A stretch of DNA of 64,000 bases from Phlyctochytrium arcticum (lineage: Eukaryota > Chytridiomycota > Chytridiomycetes > Chytridiales > Chytridiaceae). Below are positions 10,477 through 20,801 of this stretch, in pieces; the first letter of the stretch is position 1, and each line of letters starts with the position of its first letter. The notes below the pieces were generated by a model. The model searched no databases, was not told the origin of the DNA, and saw nothing but the letters and a program-made list of their open reading frames with translations. Made by a program: the position numbers and the translations under genes. Location: contig JAHLKI010000003.1 of assembly GCA_025602905.1 (NCBI GenBank), forward strand, positions 1,116,001 to 1,180,000. The letters are read 5' to 3'.

Positions 10477-12605
10477 TCACAAATAGCATCTTTCTCCAGC
10501 GGATGGTGGGGCATAGTACAAACGACCGATAGTGAACCCCTGCTTTTGAATGGTCCACACCTTTTTTGTCAAATTCCAAACAAATTTCTGAGGGAATTGA
10601 CTGTAGGTCAGAGTGTTGGCTAGTTCTGCTTTCGCAGGGTCTGCATTTGCGTCAAAGTATGCCTCGAGCTGAGAGTTGTTGAGCGGCCTGTCCACTACAA
10701 CACGTAGATCCGAGTCCTCCCGAAAAATGATGTTCCGTTTGTTGGGCAGATGGTACGCGAGACGTTCTACAGCGGGCGAGCGTTCGTGGAGGCCGAATTC
10801 AAAGAGCCTCCAGCTGGCTTCAGAGGCAGAAACGTATCTACAGTCAAGGTACTGCTGAATTTCGTTGGTGCCTTCTTCGGGGCCGGCAGGAACTTGATTG
10901 CTGGAACCCTTCCGTGCGAGAACGACTGTTGCCTTGTCATGCCCCTTATAGACGTATTTGAAAAGGAATTTCACTGCCCCCACGTTGCTGACTATCTCGA
11001 CATTGATGTGAGCATTGTACTTTGTGCTCAGGTAGAGGTTGTGCGGTACAACCCACTGGTTGCCCAAAGACACACCATTGACTTCAACCCTCTCTCCATT
11101 GTTCCTGCGGCGATATTTGGGATAGCCCTCATCTTCAATGGATGTGGAATCACGATATGGTTTCGGAAAACCTTTGGAACATTTGCCGTTTTCCATACAC
11201 AATGCCCTGGGGAAGGATGCACCACACGGTCCATGCATCATGGAAGTGGATACGGTCGCAAATGCCATAGGGTTTTTGACTCTATCCGGGAGCTTTGCGC
11301 TGATCATATATTCTACATCCTCAGCCGTGCGGATCTTCGAGTCCTGATCCGACCAAAAAAGGCTGTGGGAATGAGGCAGCCGGGTTTCTGAAACTCGATA
11401 ACGCGCAGCCGGGCTACAGTCTTGCCAAATATCTTGTTCTTGTGAAAATCGGCGTGAAGTCCTTTTGTCGCAACTGAAAAACCCTTGTAGTTAGGTCGGG
11501 GCAATCGGCCGCTGTTTGATTGGGCAATAGAGCATCAGCTATTTCGGGCCATTTGGGATTGCAAGTGAAGGTCAGGAAAATGTCAGGACGGCCAAACTGT
11601 GTGCAAATAGCCATAGCGTCTTCATAATTTTGCATCATGTGACGCGGGCTCCCGGTAAAAGACGATAGTAGAACGATTCTGCGGCCGACGGAGTTAGCGT
11701 CAATGTCGCCGGCCATAACAGCGTCTTGGAAACCTTGGTAAACATCAGCGCGCAGTTTCGCTTGATTGAACTTTGGGAAATTGAGACGGCTCTGTTCCAG
11801 CGATGCGTAGTTGTCGACAATAAATTGCTGCAGAAGGCGACCTCCCCGCATAAGTGCAACTCCATCGGTCGATCTCACCTACAAACAATAAGCTGAAAAC
11901 TCGCGCATTGACACGTATTTGTTCTTTTTGGGGCTTTGGATACCATCGACCGCGTCTCCCTCAGCTGCTTCCACCTCAGGTTTAGTCAGATCGGCATCGG
12001 AAACCAAAATCTCAGGGTGCCACCCATCTTCCCCGCGCGGAAAAAGAAGTGGATATGACATGCACATGTTTCAGGCGGGCATTAGCATGCTGAACAACAA
12101 TGTCTCTTTTGTTCACATTCTCAGAGCCATCTCCAACCATCAAAGCAGCCACTTCATCAGCTGTTGGGAGATTGTAAGTTCGTCCATCCCTCGCCCGTGT
12201 TGCCAGCAAGTGCATAGTCAGGTTAACAGGAGGGTCTTCTAAATCTTGCAATTTTTCGTGAGCTGTACGGAACGCGCGTGCATAAGGGTTTTCTGTCTTT
12301 AGCATCGTATGTAAGTCTTGTAGATGAGGCTCATTCGCTTCGGTGATGACAGTGGGCCGGTTGGAGCTAACAATTTGTGTATCGCAAACGTAAAACTGGG
12401 AAAAGAGTGGAGCACGGCCAGGTTCCGGCAATAGAGATCCAATCCGGTGACGGACCTCCCCTTGAACGCGGAAGGATGGGGGACCTCCGCGGCCAGTCAC
12501 TCGCTCGTCGATATTGGTGTGAAACTCAGAGTTGTATTCAATTTGCGAATGTCTTTGCGGAAGTTCTTTGCTACGGAACTGTTGGAGAGGTAAATCGCAT
12601 CTCAT
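10477..12605 (-). pseudogene. Helitron 1 Rep (HUH) part
   Basis: From 12605 the frame shows the Helitron N-terminal signature (GGPPSFRVQGEVRHRIGSLL). A frame change near 12060 leads to YPLLFPRGEDGW, then a TAG at 11879-11881 (SAYCL-stop-VRSTDG). The next segment has GGRLLQQFIVDNYA, LLSSFTGSPRHMMQNYEDAM and DIFLTFTCNPKWPEI. The HUH motif lies at 11365-11373 (LPHSHSLFW) but in a frame shifted from the preceding VIEFQK. In the following frame (11307-10477) the Y-x3-Y-x2-K motif reads VKFLFKYVYKG, so the first catalytic Tyr is Phe (TTC at 10966-10968). This half should nick and rejoin DNA at the element ends. Confidence 0.85.
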
Positions 12606-12958
12606 TCAAAGCAAATTCACAACCCTAACACGTGTTTTAGGAATGGTTCACAATTCATTCACAGCCATTCACAGTCTTGAGGCGTTTTACCTCAAATTAA
12701 CCCGAGGGAAAGGTTCATTTAGCCCAGATCATTGCCCGTGGGGTAAAACTCTGCCAAAGATCCTGGCCAAGTTTGCAAAACTCCGGCATTGGCATTGCAT
12801 CCTTGCCCATTTCCCTAAACAAAACAGACAGACTTGACTACGGCTCTACAGCCCTTCCGTCCCTCTCTCTTCTCCCTTCTCCCATACATACACCCCCCTC
12901 CACATATATATTTGGCTTTGGCAACAAGAAGTGAGTTAAATACAAACTCTTGGCCAAA
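12606..12958. other. Gene-free stretch upstream of Helitron 1
   Basis: No recognisable frame. It should contain the 5' end of Helitron 1 if the element is complete. A pyrimidine-rich run with an ATATATAT-like patch (12840-12915) precedes the next plus-strand reading frame and could be its promoter. Confidence 0.35.
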
Positions 12959-13583
12959 ATGGACTCAGACTCCAGTGCCAAGAACACAGACCGTAAAAGG
13001 GTGCTTTTATTTGTTCAGTCATCTTCCAGTGATATAATCCAAAGCTCTCTATGCTTAGACCCCACATCGTAGCCGCATTCCGGCTTCTGGCTCGGCCCAC
13101 CTGGTTGACAGCAACAAAGAAGAAGAGCAGATGGATCTAGATGTTTTGCCATTGGGCAAGGCAGCCTTACCCTCCGGGCTTATAGGTGAAAACCCAGCGG
13201 AGGACGAGGAGGATTTGGAGAATCGTTTAGCAACCGCTCAGGCTGAAGCTTCAGCGCGTGTACTCGAGCTTGTGCGGGAGAGTATGCCTGCCACCATTGC
13301 CCATGCCACGCCCGAAATCAGGCAGCAATGGTTTGAAGAGCAGCAGGAATTTTCCAGACAAATGGAGATCGCCCAGGAGGCTGCAGATGCTCATGTGGGA
13401 CAATTTGGACTCTACTATAAGATGTTTTATCAAAAGAACAGTATTGTTCAGAAATTTCCCATGCGTTATTTCTTTTTGGATCTGGCACTGGCAAATTGCC
13501 AGGGCAACACGATTTTTCAAACCAGATGGGAATGCATCCATTCGAACAACTTTGCCTTAATGCATTCGAGCTCCACATCATGA
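12959..13583 (+). CDS. Unrecognised acidic, helical reading frame
   Basis: An ATG at 12959 opens MDSDSSAKNTDRKR and closes at about 13070; a second frame from 13131 runs to 13583. The latter starts with acidic sequence (NPAEDEEDLENRLATAQAEA), continues as probable amphipathic helix (QQWFEEQQEFSRQMEIAQEA), and ends in less convincing sequence. A GTAAAA...TTGTTCAG intron between the two is possible but unproven. No family is recognised. It lies directly left of the 13.8 kb palindrome. Confidence 0.3.
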
Positions 13584-13740
13584 CCGAAAATTTGGATCTC
13601 ATAAAAAGGAATGATAAAGACAAAAAAATTTTAAACACTTATGCAGCTCAACGCCAGGATTCCAAATCCGTTGTCCTTTTCTTGATAGGACGTCTAATAA
13701 CAGAGTTCATTGTTTTTCTCAAAATCCTGTCCGAACGACT

Positions 13741-13860
13741 TTGTGACACCAGGCCAGAAACACATCAGAAAAAATTAACTATGGGCCGGTGACTACCCTT
13801 AAGGGTAGTCACCGGTTGACGGTTGATTTCTTCTGATGCGTTTCTGGCCTGGTGTGACCA
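13741..13860. repeat. 120 bp near-perfect palindrome
   Basis: The centre lies between 13800 and 13801 (CCTT/AAGG). The inner 15 bp of each arm match exactly (CCGGTGACTACCCTT), and the outer parts match well: CACCAGGCCAGAAAC...CATCAGAA on the left against CACACCAGGCCAGAAACGCATCAGAA read back from the right. A few mismatches sit in the middle of the arms. With no spacer it would form a hairpin or cruciform. It could be a fold-back MITE or the residue of two terminal inverted repeats brought together by an internal deletion. Confidence 0.85.
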
Positions 13861-14277
13861 TAATTTGAAAATGGAATCAGATGATTGCTTGCACTATGCA
13901 ATCATTTGTCCATCTATTGTTGTATCAAGAAACAGACAACAGCATCATGAATTCCTGGCATCAGTAGCATAATCTGACGGATGCTTTTTGTTCTAACTTT
14001 CATTTTTAAGCGGTTTGCAGCAAAAAGGTCTAAGGTTTGTGGTGATGTAAATTCAAAAAGTCATTGTTGCCATGGCAGTACACCCGGATCCTATGTGAAT
14101 TTGGTGTGGCACAGTCTTTGGAAGCCAACTCAAGTGTGGTTAGAACACCTGTTTTCTGTCCCATAAGCGCGGGATGTGCCCAGTAGCATACACAAGCAAG
14201 CTCATAATTTCTCAGGTTATGACCTCTGTTAGCGCAAGCGACTACAACAGTTATCAAACATCAGTAACACTACGAAA
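13861..14277. other. Gene-free stretch
   Basis: I see only short open frames with no motif. No repeat shared with the rest of the window was noticed. Confidence 0.4.
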
Positions 14278-14569
14278 TGGCACGAAACAATAACGAAGAT
14301 CAATCGGCCAGCGCTGCTGCCGCCAGCCTTCTGTACAAGCCAATTCCGGAGTGCATCACTCAAGGGCCTGCTGAACCAGTTAGGGAATTAGTGCCCAAAG
14401 AGTAAAAGGATGGAAAAGGATTGCAAACCAAGACGAAGTGCTGCGATTCTCCCTAGTCCGCGGGAAACTCAACACGGTAGCAATCGACATCATCGATGCA
14501 GCAAACTGCGAGACGGCAGAAGACATCTTGAAAACAACAGTACCCCGGTCCTTCAGTTGCGGGGATTAG
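14278..14569 (+). pseudogene. Possible retrotransposon gag N-terminal fragment
   Basis: The ATG at 14278 starts MARNNNEDQSASAAAASLLY and closes at 14405. The neighbouring frame continues with WKRIANQDEVLRFSLVRGKL, then DIIDAANCETAEDILKTTVP, ending near 14569. One indel would join the two. The pattern resembles the start of a retrotransposon gag, but no zinc knuckle or pol follows. Confidence is low. Confidence 0.3.
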
Positions 14570-14921
14570 CTCTGGTACATAAGGGCTTGGAGCTGCACAG
14601 ACTGATGAGAAGCCAGAAGGGAACCAGTAAAGCACAACAAAATACGAAATAAAATCATAACAGCCAGCATGGATAAGTTCAAGTTGTTCAAGTTGTATTT
14701 ACAGGTTCTATTTACAAGTAGTAAGACATCCTAAACCAACAATAACTAAAAATAGCAACGACGGAGGTGGTCGCGGCGGGAGAGAATAGCATCATCCTCG
14801 CTCTCAGAGGCCAATGAAGCGGCGGGAGGGCTGTCCGATTCGGTGTCCTCGGTCTCAGATGGCAAGACCTTTGGTGGAGGGGAAGGTTGGGGCGCAGCGG
14901 CGGTCTTGCGCGGCGACTGCG
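14570..14921. other. Gene-free stretch
   Basis: Nothing recognisable. G/C content rises to the right where low-complexity minus-strand frames begin. Confidence 0.35.
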
Positions 14922-15710
14922 TTACTTGGGAGCTGGTTGAGCCACGGCGGCAGGAGTTTCCGGGGTCGCAACCAGCTTGGGTGCACGGGCCTTCCGTTTG
15001 CGCGCAGGGGTGGTGGTGCCAACGGCAGGATGGAGGTCTGAACTCGGAGCAGGGCCATTCCCTTTTTCCAATGCGGCAGGCAAAGAACCGGCCGGTGCCT
15101 TCCAGGACGAGACAGACGACATGGCGGTGGAAGTGGTGGAAGTTGTTGTGGAGGAACCCACAGCGTCCACGGACTTCTTCAAGCCCTTTTGAAAGAAGCA
15201 GGGCCGGAGGATGTTGACGGAACCTTAGTCTTGGCGCCCGTCAGGAAGTCCTTCATCGACAACAGTTCACCCATCAGTTGAATGACGGTCCCGGATGTCA
15301 GACACTACAATCTTGAATGCCAGCCCCCAGGGCAAACGCCGGTTACTAGACGCCAAGTTTCGGTGTTGTCCTTGTAAACTCGATAAAGCACGCGCACCGA
15401 CTCATCTCCTGAACCAGACACAATGCCCGTCACGGAAACCTGCGCTGGGCCCGGGATGTGATCCTCCGGGAGAGGTACTTGCTGGAGGGTGTAGATCTGT
15501 AGCAGGTCCGCAGCACCATCGTTCGTAGTCGCCACGGCGAAGAAGTCATCGCCCACTATTGGGTCACAAATCCTCCCGTCCTGTGTGCCTCAAGCTCAAT
15601 ATGCGTGTCGTCGGCAGTCGGAAAGGCCAGGACCACCGTAAACTCGCTGTCGGACTGGTTGCTGATGGCCAAGACCCTCACAATAGACGAGATGATGAAT
15701 ATTTTGTGAA
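14922..15710 (-). pseudogene. Unrecognised beta-rich protein with low-complexity tail
   Basis: On the minus strand an open frame near 15710 reads SIVRVLAISNQSDSEFTVVL and LAFPTADDTHIELEA. After a one-base frame change near 15560 it goes on to VGDDFFAVATTNDGAADLLQ and VSVTGIVSGSGDESVRVLYR. A further frame (15182-14922) is Ser/Thr/Ala/Pro-rich with a basic ARKRKARAPK patch. Alternating hydrophobic strands suggest a beta-barrel or OB-like fold; that is inference only. The gene points away from the second Helitron and could be an accessory gene of it, or unrelated. Confidence 0.35.
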
Positions 15711-16201
15711 GTGGTAAAACGGAGGAGAAAAGGAAAGGACTTGAGCAAAGAAGAGGCAGGTGTCAAAGCGCGGATGGTGTGTCGTAGGATGAGGGAGCCG
15801 ATGATGATTCGTTGGAAATCTGAGGAGGGTCAAGCAATCAGTATAGCCAGCTTATATAGGAGAGAGACGGAGCTGAACGGCCAACGCAAAGACCGGCAGT
15901 GACAAGGATTGTTATGAACGCAACTCTATGGATGGAAAGGCCGGCGGCGAACAAGGACCGCCGAGTGAAATTGTTCTCAAAATAGGCACAAAAAGAAGAC
16001 GGCCAGCAGCCCTGTCAGACGGCCGGGAAGAATGCAGAAATTTTACAACAGGCAGGACAGGAAGGACACACATGGCTTGAAATACATTTTATTGAAGCGT
16101 GTAGCATAAGAGAACAACAAAAGTTCCAGCACGGGTAGTTCATAGGGGGTCCACAGTTATGGAGGTGGCAGTAACATCATGTAAACTAGCAAGGAAACCC
16201 A

Positions 16202-16579
16202 CTACAGTAACAGTAATGGGGTCCTCGTCAGGAAAAAGTAACGAAAACATCCAATATGCGCAGGGCGCGTAACAAGGACCGTACGGGTTGACGGAAGTCC
16301 CGTGACAGGGCAGACATAAGCAACCTCAACATTGCAATAGTTGTTACTGACGAGGTGAACAACCCCGCGTACGGTTGCCAAAACGGGAGGAATAGGGAAC
16401 ATCGATGGGATAGGCAGTTGTGAAACGAAACCGATGTTGATTTTGTTGTCATAAGATCCTATATTGGCGCAAAATATGTAAGCGGAACATTGCGACAAAC
16501 CGCAAGCACGTAAAGGCTTGGCCAGGCAAACGTCCAGCATGTCGTTGTTGTGGAGAGCAATGGCAATGGACGTCGCCAA
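16202..16579 (-). CDS. Unrecognised beta-rich small protein (125 aa)
   Basis: The frame is open from ATG 16579 to 16202. It starts MATSIAIALHNNDMLDVCLA and contains FPIPPVLATVRGVVHLV, YCNVEVAYVCPVTGLP and RTVLVTRPAHIGCFRYFF. The V-x-V-x-G spacing and alternating strands recall an OB fold such as that of single-strand DNA-binding proteins, but I cannot confirm it. It lies about 500 bp left of the previous frame's start and on the same strand, divergent from Helitron 2. Confidence 0.4.
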   Translation of the reverse strand: MATSIAIALHNNDMLDVCLAKPLRACGLSQCSAYIFCANIGSYDNKINIGFVSQLPIPSMFPIPPVLATVRGVVHLVSNNYCNVEVAYVCPVTGLPSTRTVLVTRPAHIGCFRYFFLTRTPLLLL

Positions 16580-17018
16580 GACAGACTCCGGTGATTGATA
16601 ACATAGAGGTTACGAGCCGCCAAATCAAGGAATGTTACAAAGAGGGACTAAAGGTTGGGAACCCATTATATATGCATGCAAGAAAGACCTGTACGCGTCG
16701 ACCGGAAAGACCGCAGGAGGAGAAAGAGAGAGAGCGCTCGCTCCATTAGGAAAATCGAGGGTCGGACAATAGACAAAAACGCCAAAGAAAAAGGTGACCG
16801 TTCCGTCCGACTTGTGAAGGACGGAATTCAGCTTAAACGCAAGCCAAAACACCAGCGGAAAGCTTTATCTTTAGTATTCTCTTGGTATTGCCAAGCACCG
16901 CTCCGGCCTATTCCGCAGCTCTCATTTCATGTCGTTCTGCATCGCGCAAGTTTAGGTTGTGTTTATGTTTAGCGGTATTTGTCTCGCCCACGGGTCCTGC
17001 CAAACCGAGCTATTTCTG

Positions 17019-17094
17019 TTCTAGGCTACAGTACCACGGATTGTGTGTTCTAGGCTGTACCACGGATTGTCTATTCTAGGCTGTACCACGGATA
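17019..17094 (+). repeat. Short tandem repeat (~27 bp, three copies)
   Basis: The unit TTCTAGGCTGTACCACGGAT with a short spacer occurs three times in a row at about 17019, 17045 and 17072. The first copy has an extra ACAG. A diverged copy (AGGCTGTACCATGGAT) sits at 17351. It lies about 500 bp upstream of the first Helitron 2 frame and could be subterminal or promoter repeats of that element. Confidence 0.65.
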
Positions 17095-17576
17095 ACTTCC
17101 ATAGTGGGGAATAAATAGATGTTGTTCCTCTCACCGGCAGAATGTTTGGAAGCTGTATCCAAACTGTTCCAGGCTGATGTATGTAGACATATTTAGTCCC
17201 TTCCAAATATTCACGTTGTCCTGAGCGCGTATGTTTTCCTATTATTGTCTTATGCCCTTCTCGTGATGAAATACAGTCTCGGTAGAGCGCCGCTCGAGTT
17301 AAGGTTGTGTTTCCATTTGGGTCTATATGTGTACTGTCCCCTCCAACCTCAGGCTGTACCATGGATCACCTCCGTTGTTAAGATAAACATATGTTTGTGC
17401 ATTCACCGGCAGATTATAAGCAAAGACCGTTGAAGAATGAACCCCACCGTAAGAACGTTCGCGACAGCACCATCCGCAAACTGACAGACCATGCGCGTGC
17501 TTTCTATGACCCCAGGCGCGCAGAGCGCCCGAAAGTGTAGAGCGAAGAAGGCGAATTCGAAGTACAAGAGGGCAAT

Positions 17577-18967
17577 ATGATATATTCAAACACAACATTG
17601 ACAAAAGAATGCAGCAAAACAAGCAAAGTGCATACCGGGGCTACGCGAGAAGCCAAGAATCGCAAGCAGCGGACCTGGCGCGCGCGGAACCAGGCCAGGC
17701 TTGAGAAGAACGCGCAGCAAACACGCGCAGCCCGTGCAACGAACGCAAGACGACGCCACTATACAACATCAGAGTTGAAGGAGATGTGGGAGAAGCCGAT
17801 ATTGGGGCCAGTGCCTGTAGAGACTCTCCAGGATGTGTACGATCGGACGCGCGCAGCCCTTTCAGACGACCAAATGGCTGAAGATGTTTGCGCAGTTTGC
17901 GGAACCCTTCACATACCGAACGACATAAACAAGCTTGTAACGACGTCGCCACATGTTCCACTAGCGTCAATGGCGCGACGGTTGCGCATCCCAATGGGAC
18001 AGAAACTCCCACCACGCCTCACCCTGGAATACGATTGTAGCAATTACGACAACTGATTCTCCGGGCTGATGTTGTCACGCTGGGGATTCAGCGAGTGTGC
18101 CAGAATGGGAACGACGGACACGCTCATCCACTTTTGCACGCCATGTCTACGATCATTGAAAAGGCGAGCAGAGACCCCGCCACGATTTGCGATTGCCAAT
18201 GGCCTCTTCATCGGGAACCTCCTGACGGAATTGTGGAATGGCGCGACGACAACGGACTTCGCCATTACTGCACCTTGCCAGAACGCTCACCTCATCACCG
18301 TGGTACACGCCAAAACCTTTAACAGACTCAAGGGACACTCGATGCCATGTTGGCAGACCCGGCTCCCCCAGCACTGCTGCTTCCACGAGATCTTGCCAAA
18401 ACCGGTGACATCTTTGTAACCACAGTCGGGAGTTTCACGTCCGAGGCGCAACAAAGACTTGCGAAGGAATTCCGCGCAAATCTCGAAAAAGCCTTCCAAA
18501 TACTGCATTTCTCCAAAACCAACAACAGAGTTTTCCTCAATATAAACATCAAGTCCGACTTACAGGACATTGCCAAGGAGAGCAGCCAATGGGTTTCACA
18601 TGTCAGCACGGAGGCCGCCGACTTTGAAGGAATTCTTGGAACACTCGGAGCATACGACAGCAACCATCGAACTACGGAATCCACGTCAGCGCAGTCAGAC
18701 CAGTCAGACGAGCAAGCTCTCACTATGGGGAGAGAAGCGTCCCATGCAATTGATATGCGGTCAAGCAAAAGCCGCTCCGACCAGATCTGGAGGGCGATCG
18801 AAATACTTGTCTATGAGCCTGACCGCAATCGTGTGCTTTTGAAAAGGTTGTCAACATTCGTATCCGATGACAAGGGGGCGAGTTTGTACTGTACGGGAGG
18901 ATCCCAGAATTGTCACCGTACGGACGGGGAGGGCGGACAGAAATCAGACGGAACCCGGAGTCTCTAG
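17577..18967 (+). pseudogene. Helitron 2 N-terminal region
   Basis: Several offset frames cover this region. The first (17577-18056) is basic at its start (RARNQARLEKNAQQTRAARA) and has CAVCGTLH, a zinc-ligand-like pattern. The second (18069-18419) contains CLRSLKRRAETPPRFAIANG and LFIGNLLTEL, matching the Helitron N-terminal block in which Pro-Pro is followed by Leu-Ala-Asn and a G-x-x-P-x-x-L stretch. The third (18347-18967) has LLLPRDLAKTGDIFVTTVGS. At least two frame changes separate these parts. The function of this region is probably DNA binding and recognition of element ends. Confidence 0.7.
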
Positions 18968-19875
18968 AGGAGTGGTTTGCCTATACCCTACGGTCGCACG
19001 AATCATTCGTCTTGGTGGCATTCGATATAGCAGCACGCAAGAAAGCTGCCAACTGGTTAAATCTCCGGGTCCGGCTGTCTGCAAAAACTGCGGAGCTGGT
19101 GGCAACGGTTACCTTAGAAGAGATAGAACGGTATGCACGCCACAAGGCAGCACGAAACGAAGCAGCGATGCTGTCACTCCCTCCCCCACCGCCACCGGAG
19201 TCCAATGGCAACGTGCCTTCCCTTCAAAACGGTGTGCGAGCAGGAATGGCAGCATACTGGGGGTCCAACGAAGAGCGCACGGCAGCGAGGAACCGAGTCA
19301 ACCAACGCCTACACCAACGACCTTGGATTGCCCAATCTTTTCTTCACGGTCACGCCTCACTCGATCAATTCGTTCCGTGTACTCCAATATTGCCAACATC
19401 CCGATGTCAAAGCGGCTGTGGAAGACTTCAACGAGCACTTGAGGGCGATGACGGCCGACGAAAGGCAGGCGATAGTATCTACCAATCCTGTCGCGCTAGC
19501 GCGGTACTTCGACCGGGTCATTCAAACCATCAGTACATGCTTTCTTAGATGGGATGTGAAGAAGAGGCAACCAATCAGGGGGGGAGGTGCACTAGGCGTT
19601 GTGAAGGCATTCAGTGGGGTGGTCGAGAATCAAGGGACCGGCAATCTACATGCACATTTTCTCGTCTGGGTATACAACTTGCCGTCCACCAGCGCGAAGT
19701 TCACCAGGATGATTAAAGACCTGCAGCAGCCAGACTTCTTGGAAAGAATACCACAGTACGTGTCGTCGATCGTCAGCGCAAAGAGTCCGGTCCCACATCA
19801 CCCATATTGCGGTCTCTGTGAACGGCCCCTGGAATTCGTGGCAGCACCCCTCAGAGCGTATAAACGAGCGCGAAC
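18910..19875 (+). pseudogene. Helitron 2 Rep, HUH half (cut by gypsy A)
   Basis: After EEWFAYTLRSHESFVLVAFD the frame shifts near 19300 into DLGLPNLFFTVTP, the Helitron Rep motif 1. Then come PVALARYFDRVIQ and GVVENQGTGNLHAHFLVWV; the HUH His residues are at 19649-19657 (HAH). The segment ends with HPYCGLCERPLEF, a probable Cys/His metal cluster. It is interrupted after codon CGA-AC at 19875 by the gypsy A LTR. The reading frame resumes exactly at 33017. Confidence 0.88.
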
Positions 19876-20102
19876 TGTAGCGTTTTCGGTTAAGAGTTGG
19901 TATGGACGGTAATGCACCTTCCCAGGGTGCGAGAGTCGGGGTAGTGTTATTAGCTTTAGCTCAGAGGAAGAGAAAAACCGTAAAGAGTAAAAATGTACAG
20001 TGGAAGGGAATGATATACAGAAGAAAACAAGAAATATACAAGTGACGATGCGCCTTAGCGCAGTCGTGCGGTCGATGCTCATCAAACTACGAGCCCGCCG
20101 CA
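19876..20102 (-). repeat. Gypsy A 3' LTR
   Basis: It starts TGTAGCGTTTTCGG and ends GCCCGCCGCA on the plus strand, with TG...CA ends. It pairs with 32790-33016, same length. The host side is GAAC (19872-19875). Confidence 0.92.
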
Positions 20103-20801
20103 CCCCCCTCAGACTCGGTGCTGAAAAAGGTGGAAGAAGCGAGTCTCAGATCAGGGTTCGTGTGTCAGCAGTAAGAATGGAATGTCAGATCACCAGCACA
20201 ACCTCACCGGCCATCACTATACACCGAACGTCGCCAGACATGTATACTGTAGGTGTCAACGGTGCAAGGGAACAAACCGAACAACGCCTGACGTTTGAGC
20301 ACTTGAATTGTGCTGGATCCCCTCGAAACCAGCCTTCTGATGTCCACAGGCATGAATGCTGCTGGGTGCAGTTCCCGCGACTCTCGTTGCAAAATGTGCA
20401 ATTTTCCGTGTCCAAGTTAATCACGGGAGTAAAGGTAAGAGTGTGTTTCCTTGCGTGGAGGGTAGTTACGTGTAATAACGGAGACAAAGGGTTCCCCGGT
20501 CTCTCATCACCTATGCATAGATGATGCATCAACTCAGCTCAGGCTGATCAGGCCTACCGGAGTTCTGACGTGCAAGACGCGTCGTCAGCAAGAGGCAACC
20601 TTGGATGTGAGTCTCAAATTGTTGAGATGGTGCGCGCGCGTAGGTAGTATCAGGATATGGGATGGGAGGTCCCGAACAGTAATCAATGACGGAGAGTGTT
20701 TGCAAGAGGACACTTGTTGCTTTGATAGCAGTCAATGAGGTTGTCTCGTGTTGAGAAAAAGGTGATAATTGAAAATATGAAACACATCTTCCTTGACGTC
20801 A
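20103..20801 (-). other. Gypsy A untranslated 3' region
   Basis: About 700 bp lie between the chromodomain end and the 3' LTR. No coding frame is convincing. The run CCCCCC at 20103-20108 is the polypurine tract on the minus strand. Such a long 3' untranslated region is unusual for a chromovirus and may contain another small insertion. Confidence 0.5.

Larger units (their letters stand above)
8606..12605 (-). mobile_element. Helitron 1, decayed autonomous element
   Basis: A RepHel protein is spread over at least six minus-strand frames in the expected order: N-terminal region, HUH relaxase, Tyr motif, then a PIF1-like helicase ending near 8609. Helitrons move as rolling-circle elements, with Rep nicking and rejoining single strands and the helicase unwinding. 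Frameshifts, a nonsense codon and a changed Tyr show it is dead. The exact 5' TC and 3' CTRR ends are not visible to me. Confidence 0.85.

Noticed and set aside
16655..16972. Basic open frame on the plus strand (105 aa)
   Set aside because: Composition is driven by purine-rich sequence, no motif, and it overlaps no conserved block.
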